From the NCBI RefSeq assembly GCF_003148805.1, contig NZ_QGGX01000030.1, forward strand, positions 1 through 35,883: 35,883 bases of DNA, given 5' to 3'. The position numbers were made by a program, and so were the translations under genes. How positions within the stretch are numbered: the stretch's first letter is position 1; each line of letters opens with the position of its first letter. Below are positions 24,772 through 33,284 of this stretch, piece after piece. Origin of the DNA: Aminobacter sp. AP02 (GTDB lineage: Bacteria > Pseudomonadota > Alphaproteobacteria > Rhizobiales > Rhizobiaceae). The notes beneath the pieces are model-generated. The model saw only the letters and a list, made by a program, of their open reading frames with translations, had not been told where the DNA came from and did not search any database.

Positions 24772-25018
24772 GGTTTTTCCGATGCTGCGAATCACATGTT
24801 CGAGTTTGCCAGTTTTGCCGGTCCGGCAACAGTTCCTGATCTGTTCGTACACGGCCCGTTCGATATGCCCGAAATGGCCGGGGCGTCGCAACCGTTCGTA
24901 AACGCTATCCGAAATCGTCGCGCCCAGGCGGCGATTGAAGCGGCTTTGTAAGGTTGCGGCTAACCTGAATTGCCCACTAACTGCTGCCCGAACATTCGGA
25001 CATCAGGAAGGCCGCGCC

Positions 25019-26194
25019 GTGCTTGACTTTGGTTCCTTGTTGCTTGCCACGGCCCTGTCGGGTGCGTGCCTGAGCGGAACACTCGTCGCGATCTGGCTGA
25101 CGGCGCGTCAGTCCCGTTTCGTTTTCACGATGGCGGTGGGGATACTACTTCTCGTCGCCCATGTCATCGCCTTTTGGCTCTATGGTCGCTATGCCGCGCC
25201 GTGGCTCGGGCAGGGAATGCTGGCGCTGCTGATGGCCGGCTTTTTTGTCGTCTTCACCTCGGCTGACCAATATATCGAGCGCGGCTGGTCGAGGCCGACG
25301 GCGCTGCCGATCGCTATTGTCATCGGGATTACTGTCGTCGTGACCGCAGCGGGGTACGACGGCCTCGGTTTCGTCATCGCTTACTTGGCGGTTACAGGGA
25401 TTCTCGTCATGATCGCCGCCGCGTTCTGGACCGGCAAGGATGTCGATCGGCGCGTGCTGGTGCCGGTCTCGCTGCTGACCGGCAGCAGCGCCGTGTCCTT
25501 TGCCCTGTGCGCTTTCGTTATCATCCAGCAGAAGCAGTGGGTGCTGGGCGGCGTGCCCAGCAACTGGGCCGAGGACGTGAACACAGTCGTGGTCGTCGCC
25601 TGCATGACCGCGCTCGGCGCGCTGACCATTTCCTTCCATCATCTGCGCACGCACCGCAGGCTGACCGAAGAAACCCTGACTGATCCGTTGACTGGCCTGC
25701 TGAATCGCAGGGCGCTGGCCATGTTCCACGGCGACACGCACTTCGGCTCCACGATGGCGCTTGCCATGTTCGATCTCGATCATTTCAAGCGGACGAACGA
25801 TATCTTTGGCCACGCTGTCGGCGACCGAGTGCTGCAGCGTTTTGCCGACGTTGTCCGGAAACACGCTCACGATGGTGTCGAGGGGTTCCGGCTCGGCGGC
25901 GAGGAGTTTGCAGTCGTCTTGTCAGGCGTAACTGCGATCGATGCGTACAGGATCCTGCGCGCGATCGGCGTTTCTTTCGGTGCAGAGATCGTTGCGACCA
26001 AGCTCGGCCCCCTGCGCAGCACGGTCAGCGTCGGCGTCTGTTTTGGCGACGATGATGCCGCCACGCTTGAACATATGCTGCTGGCCGCCGACACTGCCCT
26101 TTATGCGGCCAAGCGCGCCGGACGCAACCGCGTGGCGACAGCCAATACCCCGGACAGCGAGTGGTCTCGCGAGCCCGAACTCCTGTCAGCCTAA
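25019..26194 (+). CDS. Membrane-bound diguanylate cyclase (GGDEF)
   Basis: Makes the second messenger c-di-GMP from two GTP. The 391-residue protein has about six hydrophobic segments in residues 1-215 (for example LLLATALSGACLSGTLVAIW, IAIVIGITVVVTAAGY) forming an integral-membrane sensor without a recognised ligand-binding fold. A GGDEF domain follows (about 225-385) with DPLTGLLNRRAL, DLDHFKRTNDIFGHAVGD and the active-site GGEEF in FRLGGEEFAVV. The inhibitory I-site RxxD is absent: HDGV stands at the matching position, so product inhibition by that route is unlikely. GTG 25019 has AGGAAGG with a 7-nt spacer, the best start in the frame. It is divergent from parE. Confidence 0.94.
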   Translation: MLDFGSLLLATALSGACLSGTLVAIWLTARQSRFVFTMAVGILLLVAHVIAFWLYGRYAAPWLGQGMLALLMAGFFVVFTSADQYIERGWSRPTALPIAIVIGITVVVTAAGYDGLGFVIAYLAVTGILVMIAAAFWTGKDVDRRVLVPVSLLTGSSAVSFALCAFVIIQQKQWVLGGVPSNWAEDVNTVVVVACMTALGALTISFHHLRTHRRLTEETLTDPLTGLLNRRALAMFHGDTHFGSTMALAMFDLDHFKRTNDIFGHAVGDRVLQRFADVVRKHAHDGVEGFRLGGEEFAVVLSGVTAIDAYRILRAIGVSFGAEIVATKLGPLRSTVSVGVCFGDDDAATLEHMLLAADTALYAAKRAGRNRVATANTPDSEWSREPELLSA

Positions 26195-26254
26195 GCTCAA
26201 GGCTTGTGGTGGCGTAACCGCAGGTTCAAGTCAGCGGGACCGCCGCTGAAAATG

Positions 26255-26285
26255 GAAACGGCCGGACAGGGTGCCCGGCCGTTTC
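26255..26285. terminator. Bidirectional terminator hairpin between the GGDEF gene and gcvP
   Basis: GAAACGGCCGG (26255-26265) and CCGGCCGTTTC (26275-26285) form a perfect 11-bp stem with a 9-nt loop. On the minus strand the stem ends in GTTTC followed by CATTTTC, which is T-rich, so it suits the end of the gcv operon. The plus strand has a poorer T-tract. It lies between two convergent genes. Confidence 0.75.
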
Positions 26286-26302
26286 GTGATGTTTGAGCCA
26301 GC

Positions 26303-29113
26303 TTACTCGGCGGCGCCGAGATATTCGCTCAGCGGCGGGCAGGCACAGACCAGGTTGCGGTCGCCGGCAACGTTGTCGATGCGCGATACCGGTGGCCAGT
26401 ACTTTGCCACGGTGTCGGGATCGCCGCCCGGATAAGCCGCTTCGAGGCGCGAGTAGGGATGGTTCCACTCGCCAGCGAGAGTCTCGGTCGCCGTGTGCGG
26501 TGCGTTGGCCAGCGGATTGTCGTCCTTCGGCCACTCACCCTTTTCGACCTTCGCCGCTTCGTTTGCGATCGCGATCATCGCTTCGCAGAAACGGTCGATT
26601 TCGTGCTTCGGCTCGGACTCTGTCGGCTCGACCATCAGCGTGCCGGAGACCGGCCACGACATGGTCGGTGCGTGGAAGCCGTAGTCGATCAACCGCTTGG
26701 CGATGTCCTCGACTGTAATGCCTGCACGGTCCTTGAGCACGCGGGTGTCGAGGATGCATTCATGCGCGACACGACCGTTGCGGCCCTTGAACAGCACCGG
26801 ATAGTGCGCTTCGAGCTTGGTAGCGATGTAGTTGGCGTTGAGGATCGCCGTTTCCGTTGCCTGCTTGAGGCCCGAGGCACCCATCATCCGGATGTACATC
26901 CAGGTGATCGGCAGGATCGACGCACTGCCGAACGGAGCGGCCGAAACCGCATGCTCGCTGCCGATTTCGACATGGCCGGGCAGGAACGGTGCGAGATGCG
27001 ACTTGACGCCGATCGGGCCGATGCCGGGGCCGCCGCCGCCATGCGGGATGCAGAAGGTCTTGTGCAGGTTCATGTGGCAGACGTCGGCGCCGATGTCCGC
27101 AGGCCGCGAAAGTGCGACCATTGCGTTCAGGTTGGCGCCGTCGAAATAAACCTGGCCGCCATGCGAATGAACGATCTCGCAGATGTCGCGCGCACCTTCC
27201 TCGAACACGCCGTGCGTCGAGGGATAGGTGAACATCAGCGCAGCAAGCTTGTCCGCATGTTGTTCGGCCTTGACCTTGAGGTCGGTGACATCGATGTCGC
27301 CGTCGTCGAGGCAATGCACGACAACCACGTCCATGCCGGCCATCGCGGCACTGGCCGGATTGGTGCCGTGCGCGGAAGACGGTATGAGGCAGATGTTGCG
27401 CTGGGTGTCACCACGCGAATGGTGATAGCGGCGGATCGCCAGGAGGCCGGCATATTCGCCCTGGCTACCGGCATTCGGCTGCAGGCTGACTGCATCGAAG
27501 CCGGTGATCTCGCAAAGCCAGGCTTCGAGATCGTCGGTCATCGCGCGGTAGCCGAGCGAGTGGCTGGTCGGTGCGAACGGATGCAGGTTGGCGACCGACG
27601 GCCAGCTGACGGGCATCATTTCGGCGGCCGCATTGAGCTTCATCGTGCAGGAGCCAAGCGGGATCATGGCGCGGTCGAGTGCAAGATCCTTGTCGGCCAG
27701 CCTGCGCAGGAAGCGCATCATGTCGGTTTCCGAGCGGTTCTGATGGAATACCTGCTGCGTCAGGAACTCCTTGCCACGCGGCTTGCCCGGCAGCGAACGC
27801 TTGGCCTCTGCTACGATCCTTGCCCCGAACAGGGCGGCGATCGCCTCGAGATCGGCAGGGGTCGAGGTCTCGTCGAAGGCGACCGAAACGTGGTCGGCGT
27901 CGATGACTCGCAGCAAGCGACCCGTCTTCTCTGCCTCGGCGGCAAAAATTTCTGCCTTGCCCTTGGCTTCGATCGTGACGGTGTCGAAACGCTTGTCGCC
28001 GAGCACCGACAGGCCGGCGGCCTTGAGGCCTTCGGCGAGGCGGCTAGCCAACGAATGGATACGCTCCGAGATCGCCTGAAGGCCAGTTGGGCCATGCCAG
28101 ATGGCGAAAGATGCCGCCATGTTGGCGAGCAGGGCCTGCGCCGTGCAGATGTTCGACGTCGCCTTGTCGCGGCGGATATGCTGCTCGCGCGTTTGCAGAG
28201 CCAGGCGGTAGCCGGGACGGCCCTTGCTGTCGACTGACTGGCCAACGAGGCGGCCCGGCATCAAGCGGGTCAGCTTGTCGGAAACGGCGCAATAGGCAGC
28301 GTGCGGGCCACCAAAGCCCATCGGCACGCCGAAGCGCTGCATAGAGCCGGTGGCGATGTCGGCGCCAAGGCTGGCCGGCGTATCGGTGACGGTCAGGCTG
28401 AGCGGGTCGGACACGAAAATGACGATCGCGCCGACAGCCTTTGCCTTTTCGATCGCCGACTTGTGGTCGCCATAGACGCCGTTGGTGTCGGGCCAGGAAA
28501 CGATCAGCGCTGCGGTACTGTCGTCGATGGTCTCGCCGTCGATTTCGGTGCCGAGTGGCTCGGCGCGGGTCCGAACGACGTCGAGCACCTGCGGATGGGC
28601 TGCACCGGCAAGCGCGACGCGGCTGCGCTTGTCGCGGTGATGGCGCAGCGCGATGCCGACAGCTTCGGCGACCGCTGTCGCTTCATCGAGCAGCGAGGCG
28701 GAGGCGACGGGCAGGCCGGTCAGTTCGGCAACCAGCGTCTGGAAGTGGAACAGCAATTCCAGGCGGCCTTGGCTGATTTCGGCCTGGTAAGGCGTATAGG
28801 CGGTGTACCAGGCCGGGTTCTCGAACAGGTTGCGCTGGATGACCGGAGGCACGTTGACGCCATGATAGCCGGCACCAATGAAGCTCTTCAGCACCTTGTT
28901 GCGGCTCATCTTCTCGCCTAGCTCGGCGAGCGCTTCATGTTCGCTCGCGGGTGCCGGCAGGTTCAGCGCGCGATCGAGCCGGATCGACTTCGGAACCGCT
29001 TGCGAAATCAGCGTTTCGACCGAAGGCACGCCGATGGCGGCCAGCATGGCGCGGGAATCCGTCGCGCCGGGCCCGATGTGACGGGCCGAAAAGGGATAAG
29101 GTGCAGTGGTCAT
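26303..29113 (-). CDS. gcvP: Glycine dehydrogenase (decarboxylating), P-protein
   Basis: The PLP-dependent P-protein of the glycine cleavage system. It decarboxylates glycine and passes the aminomethyl group to lipoyl-GcvH. The 936-residue single-chain form has two homologous halves. The PLP lysine is in [17 protein letters not shown], at about residue 680-690, and the glycine-rich loop follows. The N-terminus [17 protein letters not shown] is typical. ATG 29113 has AGGA 9 nt upstream and lies 14 nt after the gcvH stop; the in-frame TTG at 29131 would overlap gcvH and is less likely. It is the last gene of the riboswitch-controlled gcvT-gcvH-gcvP operon. Confidence 0.97.
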   Translation of the reverse strand: MTTAPYPFSARHIGPGATDSRAMLAAIGVPSVETLISQAVPKSIRLDRALNLPAPASEHEALAELGEKMSRNKVLKSFIGAGYHGVNVPPVIQRNLFENPAWYTAYTPYQAEISQGRLELLFHFQTLVAELTGLPVASASLLDEATAVAEAVGIALRHHRDKRSRVALAGAAHPQVLDVVRTRAEPLGTEIDGETIDDSTAALIVSWPDTNGVYGDHKSAIEKAKAVGAIVIFVSDPLSLTVTDTPASLGADIATGSMQRFGVPMGFGGPHAAYCAVSDKLTRLMPGRLVGQSVDSKGRPGYRLALQTREQHIRRDKATSNICTAQALLANMAASFAIWHGPTGLQAISERIHSLASRLAEGLKAAGLSVLGDKRFDTVTIEAKGKAEIFAAEAEKTGRLLRVIDADHVSVAFDETSTPADLEAIAALFGARIVAEAKRSLPGKPRGKEFLTQQVFHQNRSETDMMRFLRRLADKDLALDRAMIPLGSCTMKLNAAAEMMPVSWPSVANLHPFAPTSHSLGYRAMTDDLEAWLCEITGFDAVSLQPNAGSQGEYAGLLAIRRYHHSRGDTQRNICLIPSSAHGTNPASAAMAGMDVVVVHCLDDGDIDVTDLKVKAEQHADKLAALMFTYPSTHGVFEEGARDICEIVHSHGGQVYFDGANLNAMVALSRPADIGADVCHMNLHKTFCIPHGGGGPGIGPIGVKSHLAPFLPGHVEIGSEHAVSAAPFGSASILPITWMYIRMMGASGLKQATETAILNANYIATKLEAHYPVLFKGRNGRVAHECILDTRVLKDRAGITVEDIAKRLIDYGFHAPTMSWPVSGTLMVEPTESEPKHEIDRFCEAMIAIANEAAKVEKGEWPKDDNPLANAPHTATETLAGEWNHPYSRLEAAYPGGDPDTVAKYWPPVSRIDNVAGDRNLVCACPPLSEYLGAAE

Positions 29114-29127
29114 CTCAGGCGATCCTG

Positions 29128-29496
29128 TCAACCGATATGGGCTTTGTAGCCAGCTTCATCCATCAGGCCATCGAGCTGGCCCGCATTGGCGATCTTCATC
29201 TTCCACAGCCAGCCGTCGCCGGTGGCAGCCGAATTGACGAGGGCCGGGTCGGCCGAGAGCGTCGCATTGGTGTCGATGATCTCGCCGTCGAGCGGCGCAT
29301 AGACGTCCGAGGCCGCCTTGACGGATTCAACGACGACCGCGACGTCGCCCTTGGCGACCTTGCGTCCGGTCTCGGGCAATTCGACGAAAACCAGGTCGCC
29401 AAGCTGTTCCTGGGCGTAGTCGGTAATGCCGACTGTTGCGACATCGCCCTCGACGCGCAGCCACTCATGGTCTTCGGTGTAATAGGTCTTGGTCAT
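29128..29496 (-). CDS. gcvH: Glycine cleavage system H protein
   Basis: The lipoylated carrier protein that shuttles the aminomethyl intermediate between GcvP, GcvT and the lipoamide dehydrogenase. The 122-residue length is standard. The lipoylation site is Lys60 in [15 protein letters not shown], and the barrel-shaped lipoyl domain is complete. ATG 29496 has AAGGA 8 nt upstream. An ATG at 29505 would overlap the gcvT stop and lacks a spaced Shine-Dalgarno. It lies 5 nt after gcvT, so translation is probably coupled. Confidence 0.97.
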   Translation of the reverse strand: MTKTYYTEDHEWLRVEGDVATVGITDYAQEQLGDLVFVELPETGRKVAKGDVAVVVESVKAASDVYAPLDGEIIDTNATLSADPALVNSAATGDGWLWKMKIANAGQLDGLMDEAGYKAHIG

Positions 29497-29501
29497 GGAA
29501 A

Positions 29502-30602
29502 TCATCCTTTGCGATAGCGATGCTGCGTGAAGGGAAGGGAATGGACGTCGACGGGCACCTTGGTGCCGCGCACATCCGCGAAGACGCGGGTTCCGGCCTT
29601 GGCCAGCGGGGTGGAGACGTAACCCATGGCGACAGGGAAGCCAGCCGAGGGGCCAAAGCCGCCGGAGGTAACGCGGCCGACACGGTTGCCGTCGGCATCG
29701 AAGAGTTCAGCGCCCGAGCGCACCGGCTGGCGGCCTTCAGGCTTCAGGCCGACGCGCTTTTCCTGGGCGCCGGCAGCGAGGATGCTCGCCAGCGCGGCGG
29801 CGCCGATGAACTTGCCCTCGGCGCGCAGGTCCTTCGGGATGGCCCACATCAGGCCGGCACTTGCCGGATCGGTGTCGGGGGTGATGTCGTTGCCGTGCAG
29901 GCAAAGACCTGCTTCGAGACGAAGGCTGTCACGGGCGGCAAGGCCGATCCACATGACACGCTCGTCGGCGAGCAGCTTGCCGAGCAACTCGCGAGCGTCG
30001 GCTTCAGGCAGGCCGATCTCGAAACCGTCCTCGCCGGTGTAGCCGGAGCGGCTCATGAACCAGTTGGCGCGCGGCTCGAAGCCTTGCATGAACAACAGGC
30101 CGTCGGTGGCAATACCGGCCTTTTCGAGCACGATGGCTGCTTCCGGGCCCTGAATGGCGATGAAGACGCGGTCAAGCGGCTCGACATTCGCGTCGAAGTC
30201 GTTGGCCAGCGCTCTCAGATGCGCTTCGTCGGTCGCGGCATTGCCTGCGTTGGCGACGACCATGAAACGCTCGTCGCCAAGCCTGGTGATGATCAGGTCG
30301 TCGATGACGCCCGCGCCTTCGGTGAGGAAGAAGGTGTATTTCGACTGCTTGAACTCGAGTGCCTTGGCATCGAGCGGACAGGCGCGGTTGATGAGGTCGG
30401 CGGCACCCGGTCCGCTGACCACGAACAGCTTCATGTGGGAAATGTCGAACAGGCCGACATGCTCGCGGGTGTGAAGGTGCTCCTTCATCACGCCGGCAGG
30501 GTAGGTCAACGGCATGTTCCAGCCGGCAAAAGCGCCAAAGCGCGCACCAGCGGCGGAATGCAGGTCTGCAAGGGGTAGTTCGTTGGTTTTGTCGCCCGTC
30601 AT
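29502..30602 (-). CDS. gcvT: Glycine cleavage system aminomethyltransferase, T-protein
   Basis: Transfers the methylene group from aminomethyl-lipoyl-GcvH to tetrahydrofolate, giving 5,10-methylene-THF and ammonia. The 366-residue protein shows the T-protein core: [50 protein letters not shown], and the C-terminal GCV_T_C barrel with [23 protein letters not shown] 30602 follows GGAGA. The 48-nt gap upstream leads directly into the tandem glycine riboswitch at 30651-30830. The gene order T-H-P in one transcript is standard for Proteobacteria. Confidence 0.97.
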   Translation of the reverse strand: MTGDKTNELPLADLHSAAGARFGAFAGWNMPLTYPAGVMKEHLHTREHVGLFDISHMKLFVVSGPGAADLINRACPLDAKALEFKQSKYTFFLTEGAGVIDDLIITRLGDERFMVVANAGNAATDEAHLRALANDFDANVEPLDRVFIAIQGPEAAIVLEKAGIATDGLLFMQGFEPRANWFMSRSGYTGEDGFEIGLPEADARELLGKLLADERVMWIGLAARDSLRLEAGLCLHGNDITPDTDPASAGLMWAIPKDLRAEGKFIGAAALASILAAGAQEKRVGLKPEGRQPVRSGAELFDADGNRVGRVTSGGFGPSAGFPVAMGYVSTPLAKAGTRVFADVRGTKVPVDVHSLPFTQHRYRKG

Positions 30603-30650
30603 GTCTTCTCCAGAGTCGCACGTGTCCAGCCGCTGTGGCGGCCATTCCGT

Positions 30651-30830
30651 GCCCCTCTGTCTGAAGCCTGAGAGACTCGCGCTCCGGAACTCTGTCGGCA
30701 GCGCTTACACCTTCGGCGCGGGATCAAAGTCCCGACTTTCCAGAGTGTCCTTCCCGTTTACGGTTCTTTTGCCTGAGAGATTTCGGGCGATTTCCCCTTC
30801 GGCGTCAGCTTTCGCTGCTCTCTCCCGCAA
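30651..30830 (-). ncRNA. Tandem glycine riboswitch controlling gcvTHP
   Basis: Two glycine aptamers lie head to tail on the minus strand. Aptamer 1 (about 30830-30765) has GCGGGAGAGAGC, the core GCCGAAGGGG (30803-30794) and TCTCTCAGGC (30780-30771). Aptamer 2 (about 30750-30651) has GGACACTCTGG (30750-30740), the core GCCGAAGGTGTAAGC (30717-30703) and CTCTCAGGCTTC (30674-30663). The two short segments GCCGAAGG and CTCTCAGGC are the hallmark conserved parts of the class. High glycine is expected to switch on the downstream glycine cleavage operon. The short linker to gcvT has no obvious T-tract terminator, so control may be translational (inference). Confidence 0.95.
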
Positions 30831-30864
30831 ACAGGTGGAGCCCGCAAAGGCTCCAGACGAGTCG

Positions 30865-30893
30865 TCAATATCCCAAGCACGACGCTTTGTCAC
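30865..30893 (-). promoter_or_regulatory. Candidate gcvTHP promoter
   Basis: On the minus strand GTGACA (30893-30888, five of six -35 bases) and TATTGA (30870-30865, a weak -10) are 17 nt apart. A start about 7 nt beyond would place the riboswitch at the beginning of the transcript, after a small GGAGCC/GGCTCC hairpin (30837-30842 with 30849-30854). The XRE gene ends 63 nt upstream on the same strand. Confidence 0.4.
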
Positions 30894-30956
30894 CTAGACG
30901 CGCAGTGCTTATTCACCGGGAGGATAGTCCTATTCAATACTTCCGGGTAGTGCCTC

Positions 30957-31337
30957 TCAGGCGTTTGCACCTTCCAGCTTGCGCAGGTCGCGCTCAAGCT
31001 GGCCGATCAGGTTGCCGGTCTGGCGGTGCAGCCGTCGCAGCCGCTCCATCTGCTGCGAGACCGAAGCCACGGAGAGATCGTCTTCCCGCGGAGCGGGGCC
31101 GATGCCGTGCAGGATCCAGGAGATGCTGGTGCCAAGCAGTCCGGCCAGCTTGTTGATGCGATGCGCTCCGGGTTGCGAGCGGTCGCGCTCCCAGGCGTTG
31201 ATTGTAGCTGTCTTCACTCCGAGCCGCCATGCAAGGTCCGCAGCGCTCAGGCCAGTCGCTTCGCGGGCCCGCGACAAGCGTCCGCCAATGGTGTCGAAAT
31301 CGGGGTTTTGTTCATAGATGTTCGTGGTGTCGGACAC
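30957..31337 (-). CDS. XRE-family helix-turn-helix regulator with C-terminal coiled coil
   Basis: A 126-residue DNA-binding protein. A Cro/C1-type HTH spans about residues 18-75 (GGRLSRAREATGLSAADLAW, VKTATINAWERDRSQP, INKLAGLLGTSISWILHG). It is followed by a leucine/arginine-rich helix (about 92-122, VSQQMERLRRLHRQTGNLIG) likely to form a coiled coil for dimerisation. GTG 31337 has GGAGG with an 8-nt spacer. There is no effector or metal motif. It lies just upstream of the gcvTHP promoter and riboswitch on the same strand and downstream of the molybdoenzyme gene. It is chromosomal in character, with no phage genes nearby. The palindrome at 31443-31455 may be its operator. Confidence 0.9.
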   Translation of the reverse strand: MSDTTNIYEQNPDFDTIGGRLSRAREATGLSAADLAWRLGVKTATINAWERDRSQPGAHRINKLAGLLGTSISWILHGIGPAPREDDLSVASVSQQMERLRRLHRQTGNLIGQLERDLRKLEGANA

Positions 31338-31442
31338 CAGATGGGCCTCCTATGGTGCGTTGGATTTGGGCCGCAGCATGGATGGGCGGCACGAAGCGAG
31401 CATCGACCACCAGGGCCGGCCGTGCAACCGTAAGATCCGGAA

Positions 31443-31455
31443 AAGTTGTCAACTT
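31443..31455. promoter_or_regulatory. Palindromic site overlapping a -35-like TTGACA
   Basis: AAGTTG-T-CAACTT is a perfect 6+6 inverted repeat with a 1-nt centre, located 106 nt upstream of the XRE start. On the minus strand it contains a consensus -35 hexamer TTGACA (31452-31447). No strong -10 follows at 17 nt, so promoter activity is uncertain. A dimeric HTH repressor could use it for autoregulation. Confidence 0.35.
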
Positions 31456-31496
31456 CTTGAAAAGTCGACGGAGTAATTTCGCTCGACTGGTATGCT

Positions 31497-32288
31497 TCAG
31501 ATGCCGCCATACCAGTCGTAGCCGCGGTCTTCCCAATAGCCGCCCTTTCCGAGCCCCATTGTGCCGAAGCTGTCGACCAGTTCGATCTTGTGGACGTATT
31601 TCGGCATCTTGTAGCCGAGCTGGCGCTCGACCCGTACGCGTAGCGGCGCGCCGTTCTCCACCGGCAGCGGCCGGCCATTCATGCCGTAAGCGAGGATTGT
31701 TTGGGGATGGCGAGCATCGACCAGGTCGATCGAACCGTAGTATTTGATGTTACCCGACAAGCTCTGCTCGATCGTGTCGAGGCAATGAAAGACCGCGTAG
31801 CGCGCCTGAGGCTTCACCACTGCCTGGTCGAGCACGAGCGCCATCGGAACGCCCGTCCATTTGGCGATGCAACTCCAGCCTTCGACGCAGTCGTGGCGGG
31901 TGATCTGGGTGCGCGAGGGCATGCTCATCAGCTGCTGCCGAGACAAGGACAGCGGCTTTTCGACAAGGCCGATGACCTGCAGCCGCCAATCGGCAAAATC
32001 GTTGGATTGGAGTGCGAGGTAGGTGTCGTCGTTGGGGGCGGTGATGCCATTGGGCCGCTGCGGTTGGCGGATGTCGGCCTCGGTGAATTCCTGGGCGAGG
32101 GATGAGCGCCCGGCGATCAGCCTTTGGGCGTGGTAAGTCAGATCGTTGGCGCCGGTGAGAAAGTTGCGCACCTTGCTGTCGCGGTCCTGCAGGAAGTCGA
32201 AGGCATCGCAGCCGGAGAGCGCAACCGTCGACGCCCCAAGTGTTGCTGCGGTAAGGAAGCGGCGGCGAGTGAGCTGGAACCTCGACAT
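31497..32288 (-). CDS. Tat-exported molybdopterin oxidoreductase, sulfite oxidase/YedY-like
   Basis: A 263-residue molybdenum-cofactor enzyme of the sulfite oxidase superfamily. The N-terminus has a Tat motif TRRRFL (7-12), a hydrophobic stretch and a lipobox LSGC (Cys27), so it is exported folded and probably anchored as a lipoprotein. The molybdenum-ligand cysteine is most likely Cys134 in TRHDCVEGWSC. Other family segments are FHCLDTIEQSLSG, YYGSIDLVDARHPQTILAYG and NGAPLRVRVERQLGYK. ATG 32288 has AAGGGAG 8 nt upstream. It begins 1 nt after the cytochrome b gene ends, so the two form an electron-transfer pair (inference). It resembles MsrP, but the partner is not an MsrQ-type protein, so the substrate is open. 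Confidence 0.9.
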   Translation of the reverse strand: MSRFQLTRRRFLTAATLGASTVALSGCDAFDFLQDRDSKVRNFLTGANDLTYHAQRLIAGRSSLAQEFTEADIRQPQRPNGITAPNDDTYLALQSNDFADWRLQVIGLVEKPLSLSRQQLMSMPSRTQITRHDCVEGWSCIAKWTGVPMALVLDQAVVKPQARYAVFHCLDTIEQSLSGNIKYYGSIDLVDARHPQTILAYGMNGRPLPVENGAPLRVRVERQLGYKMPKYVHKIELVDSFGTMGLGKGGYWEDRGYDWYGGI

Positions 32289-32289
32289 C

Positions 32290-33165
32290 TCAAGCGCTCC
32301 CTTGGTGGCGGCCGCTTTCAGGCGGATCGGTGCGATACCAGCCTGTGATGATTGAGCGTAGTTCATTGAACGGACCCGCGGCAAGGATCATCAGCATGTG
32401 TATGACGAAGAAGCCGACGAGCAGCGTCATCGTGGCGAAGTGGATGGTTCGTGCGGTCTGACGTCCGCCAAGCAAATCGGCGATGAACGGTACGGCCGCG
32501 TTCATGCTGGGTGACATGGCAAGGCCCGTCAGGATCATCAGGGGCAGCAGCATGAACAACACCCCGCCATAGGCAAGTTTTTGCAGGGTGTTGTAGTCGC
32601 GGCTGTGATGGAATTTCAGGCGAGCATGATCGGCGATGTCTTTGGGCAGGCGGCGCAGGTCTTCGCCACCGGGCGCGAGATCGCGCCGCAGATGACCACT
32701 AAACAGGCTGGCGACGAGCCAGACGAACAGCGTGCCGGATAAAAGCCACGCGAAGAAAAAGTGTACGACGCGGCCGGTTGCCAAATCCTGGCCGGATGGG
32801 ATGGTCGCCCAGGCGGGGAAAGCTCGGCCGCTCGGATTGTCGCTCGGGCCGGACAGGCCAAGCACACCCGTCGTGTTGAATCGATGGCCGAGAACTGTCG
32901 TGTAACCTACTGGTCCTGTTGTCGTATCTTCCGCGCCGATGGTCAACACATCGTTGTTGAAGGCAAATCCGGACTGCTTGCCGATGTAGAGCGCCGGATG
33001 TGCGTTGAAGATCTGCAGGCCGCTGAGCAGCAGGAAAAACAGCGACAGCGCCCAGAGCCAATGGGTGAGGCGTGTCCAGCGTGTCTGCCGGTATACGAGC
33101 TCGCCTTCGGCGATCGGCATGGGCTGCTTATCTGCCCGATGCGCCATGCGTACTTGGCTTTCCAT
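32290..33165 (-). CDS. Membrane cytochrome b (b561-like), redox partner of the molybdoenzyme
   Basis: A 291-residue integral membrane protein with four main hydrophobic helices and several histidines placed for two b-type haems: RLTHWLWALS (helix 1), GRVVHFFFAWL (helix 2), KFHHSRDYNTLQ before helix 3, and IHFATMTLLVGFFVIHMLMI (helix 4). A large periplasmic loop of about 75 residues with Gly/Asn/Thr-rich sequence follows helix 1. This fits the cytochrome b561/formate-dehydrogenase-gamma-like family that links quinones to periplasmic oxidoreductases. ATG 33165 is preceded by AGGTGCG and GGGAG; ATG 33147 is an alternative. The TGA stop precedes the molybdoenzyme ATG by 1 nt. Confidence 0.88.
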   Translation of the reverse strand: MESQVRMAHRADKQPMPIAEGELVYRQTRWTRLTHWLWALSLFFLLLSGLQIFNAHPALYIGKQSGFAFNNDVLTIGAEDTTTGPVGYTTVLGHRFNTTGVLGLSGPSDNPSGRAFPAWATIPSGQDLATGRVVHFFFAWLLSGTLFVWLVASLFSGHLRRDLAPGGEDLRRLPKDIADHARLKFHHSRDYNTLQKLAYGGVLFMLLPLMILTGLAMSPSMNAAVPFIADLLGGRQTARTIHFATMTLLVGFFVIHMLMILAAGPFNELRSIITGWYRTDPPESGRHQGSA

Positions 33166-33284
33166 CGCACCTGATCTCCCGTGGCATCGGCCGTCCCGGG
33201 ACGTCATTTTACGCCCCATCGAAAGTGATTACGCTTGGAGATTGGGATTTGTTTCGTTGCCGCGATGATATTCGCGTGAGCCGG

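Noticed and set aside
24772-24891. 40-residue extension of ParE
   Set aside because: There is no start signal, the sequence is unlike ParE N-termini, and GTG 24771 begins a normal one.
23251-24951. 566-codon open frame opposite parE
   Set aside because: It is antisense to parE, with composition typical of a GC-rich shadow frame and no independent start signal.
26459-28237. 592-codon open frame opposite gcvP
   Set aside because: It is the antisense shadow of gcvP. The product matches no family, while gcvP is unmistakable.
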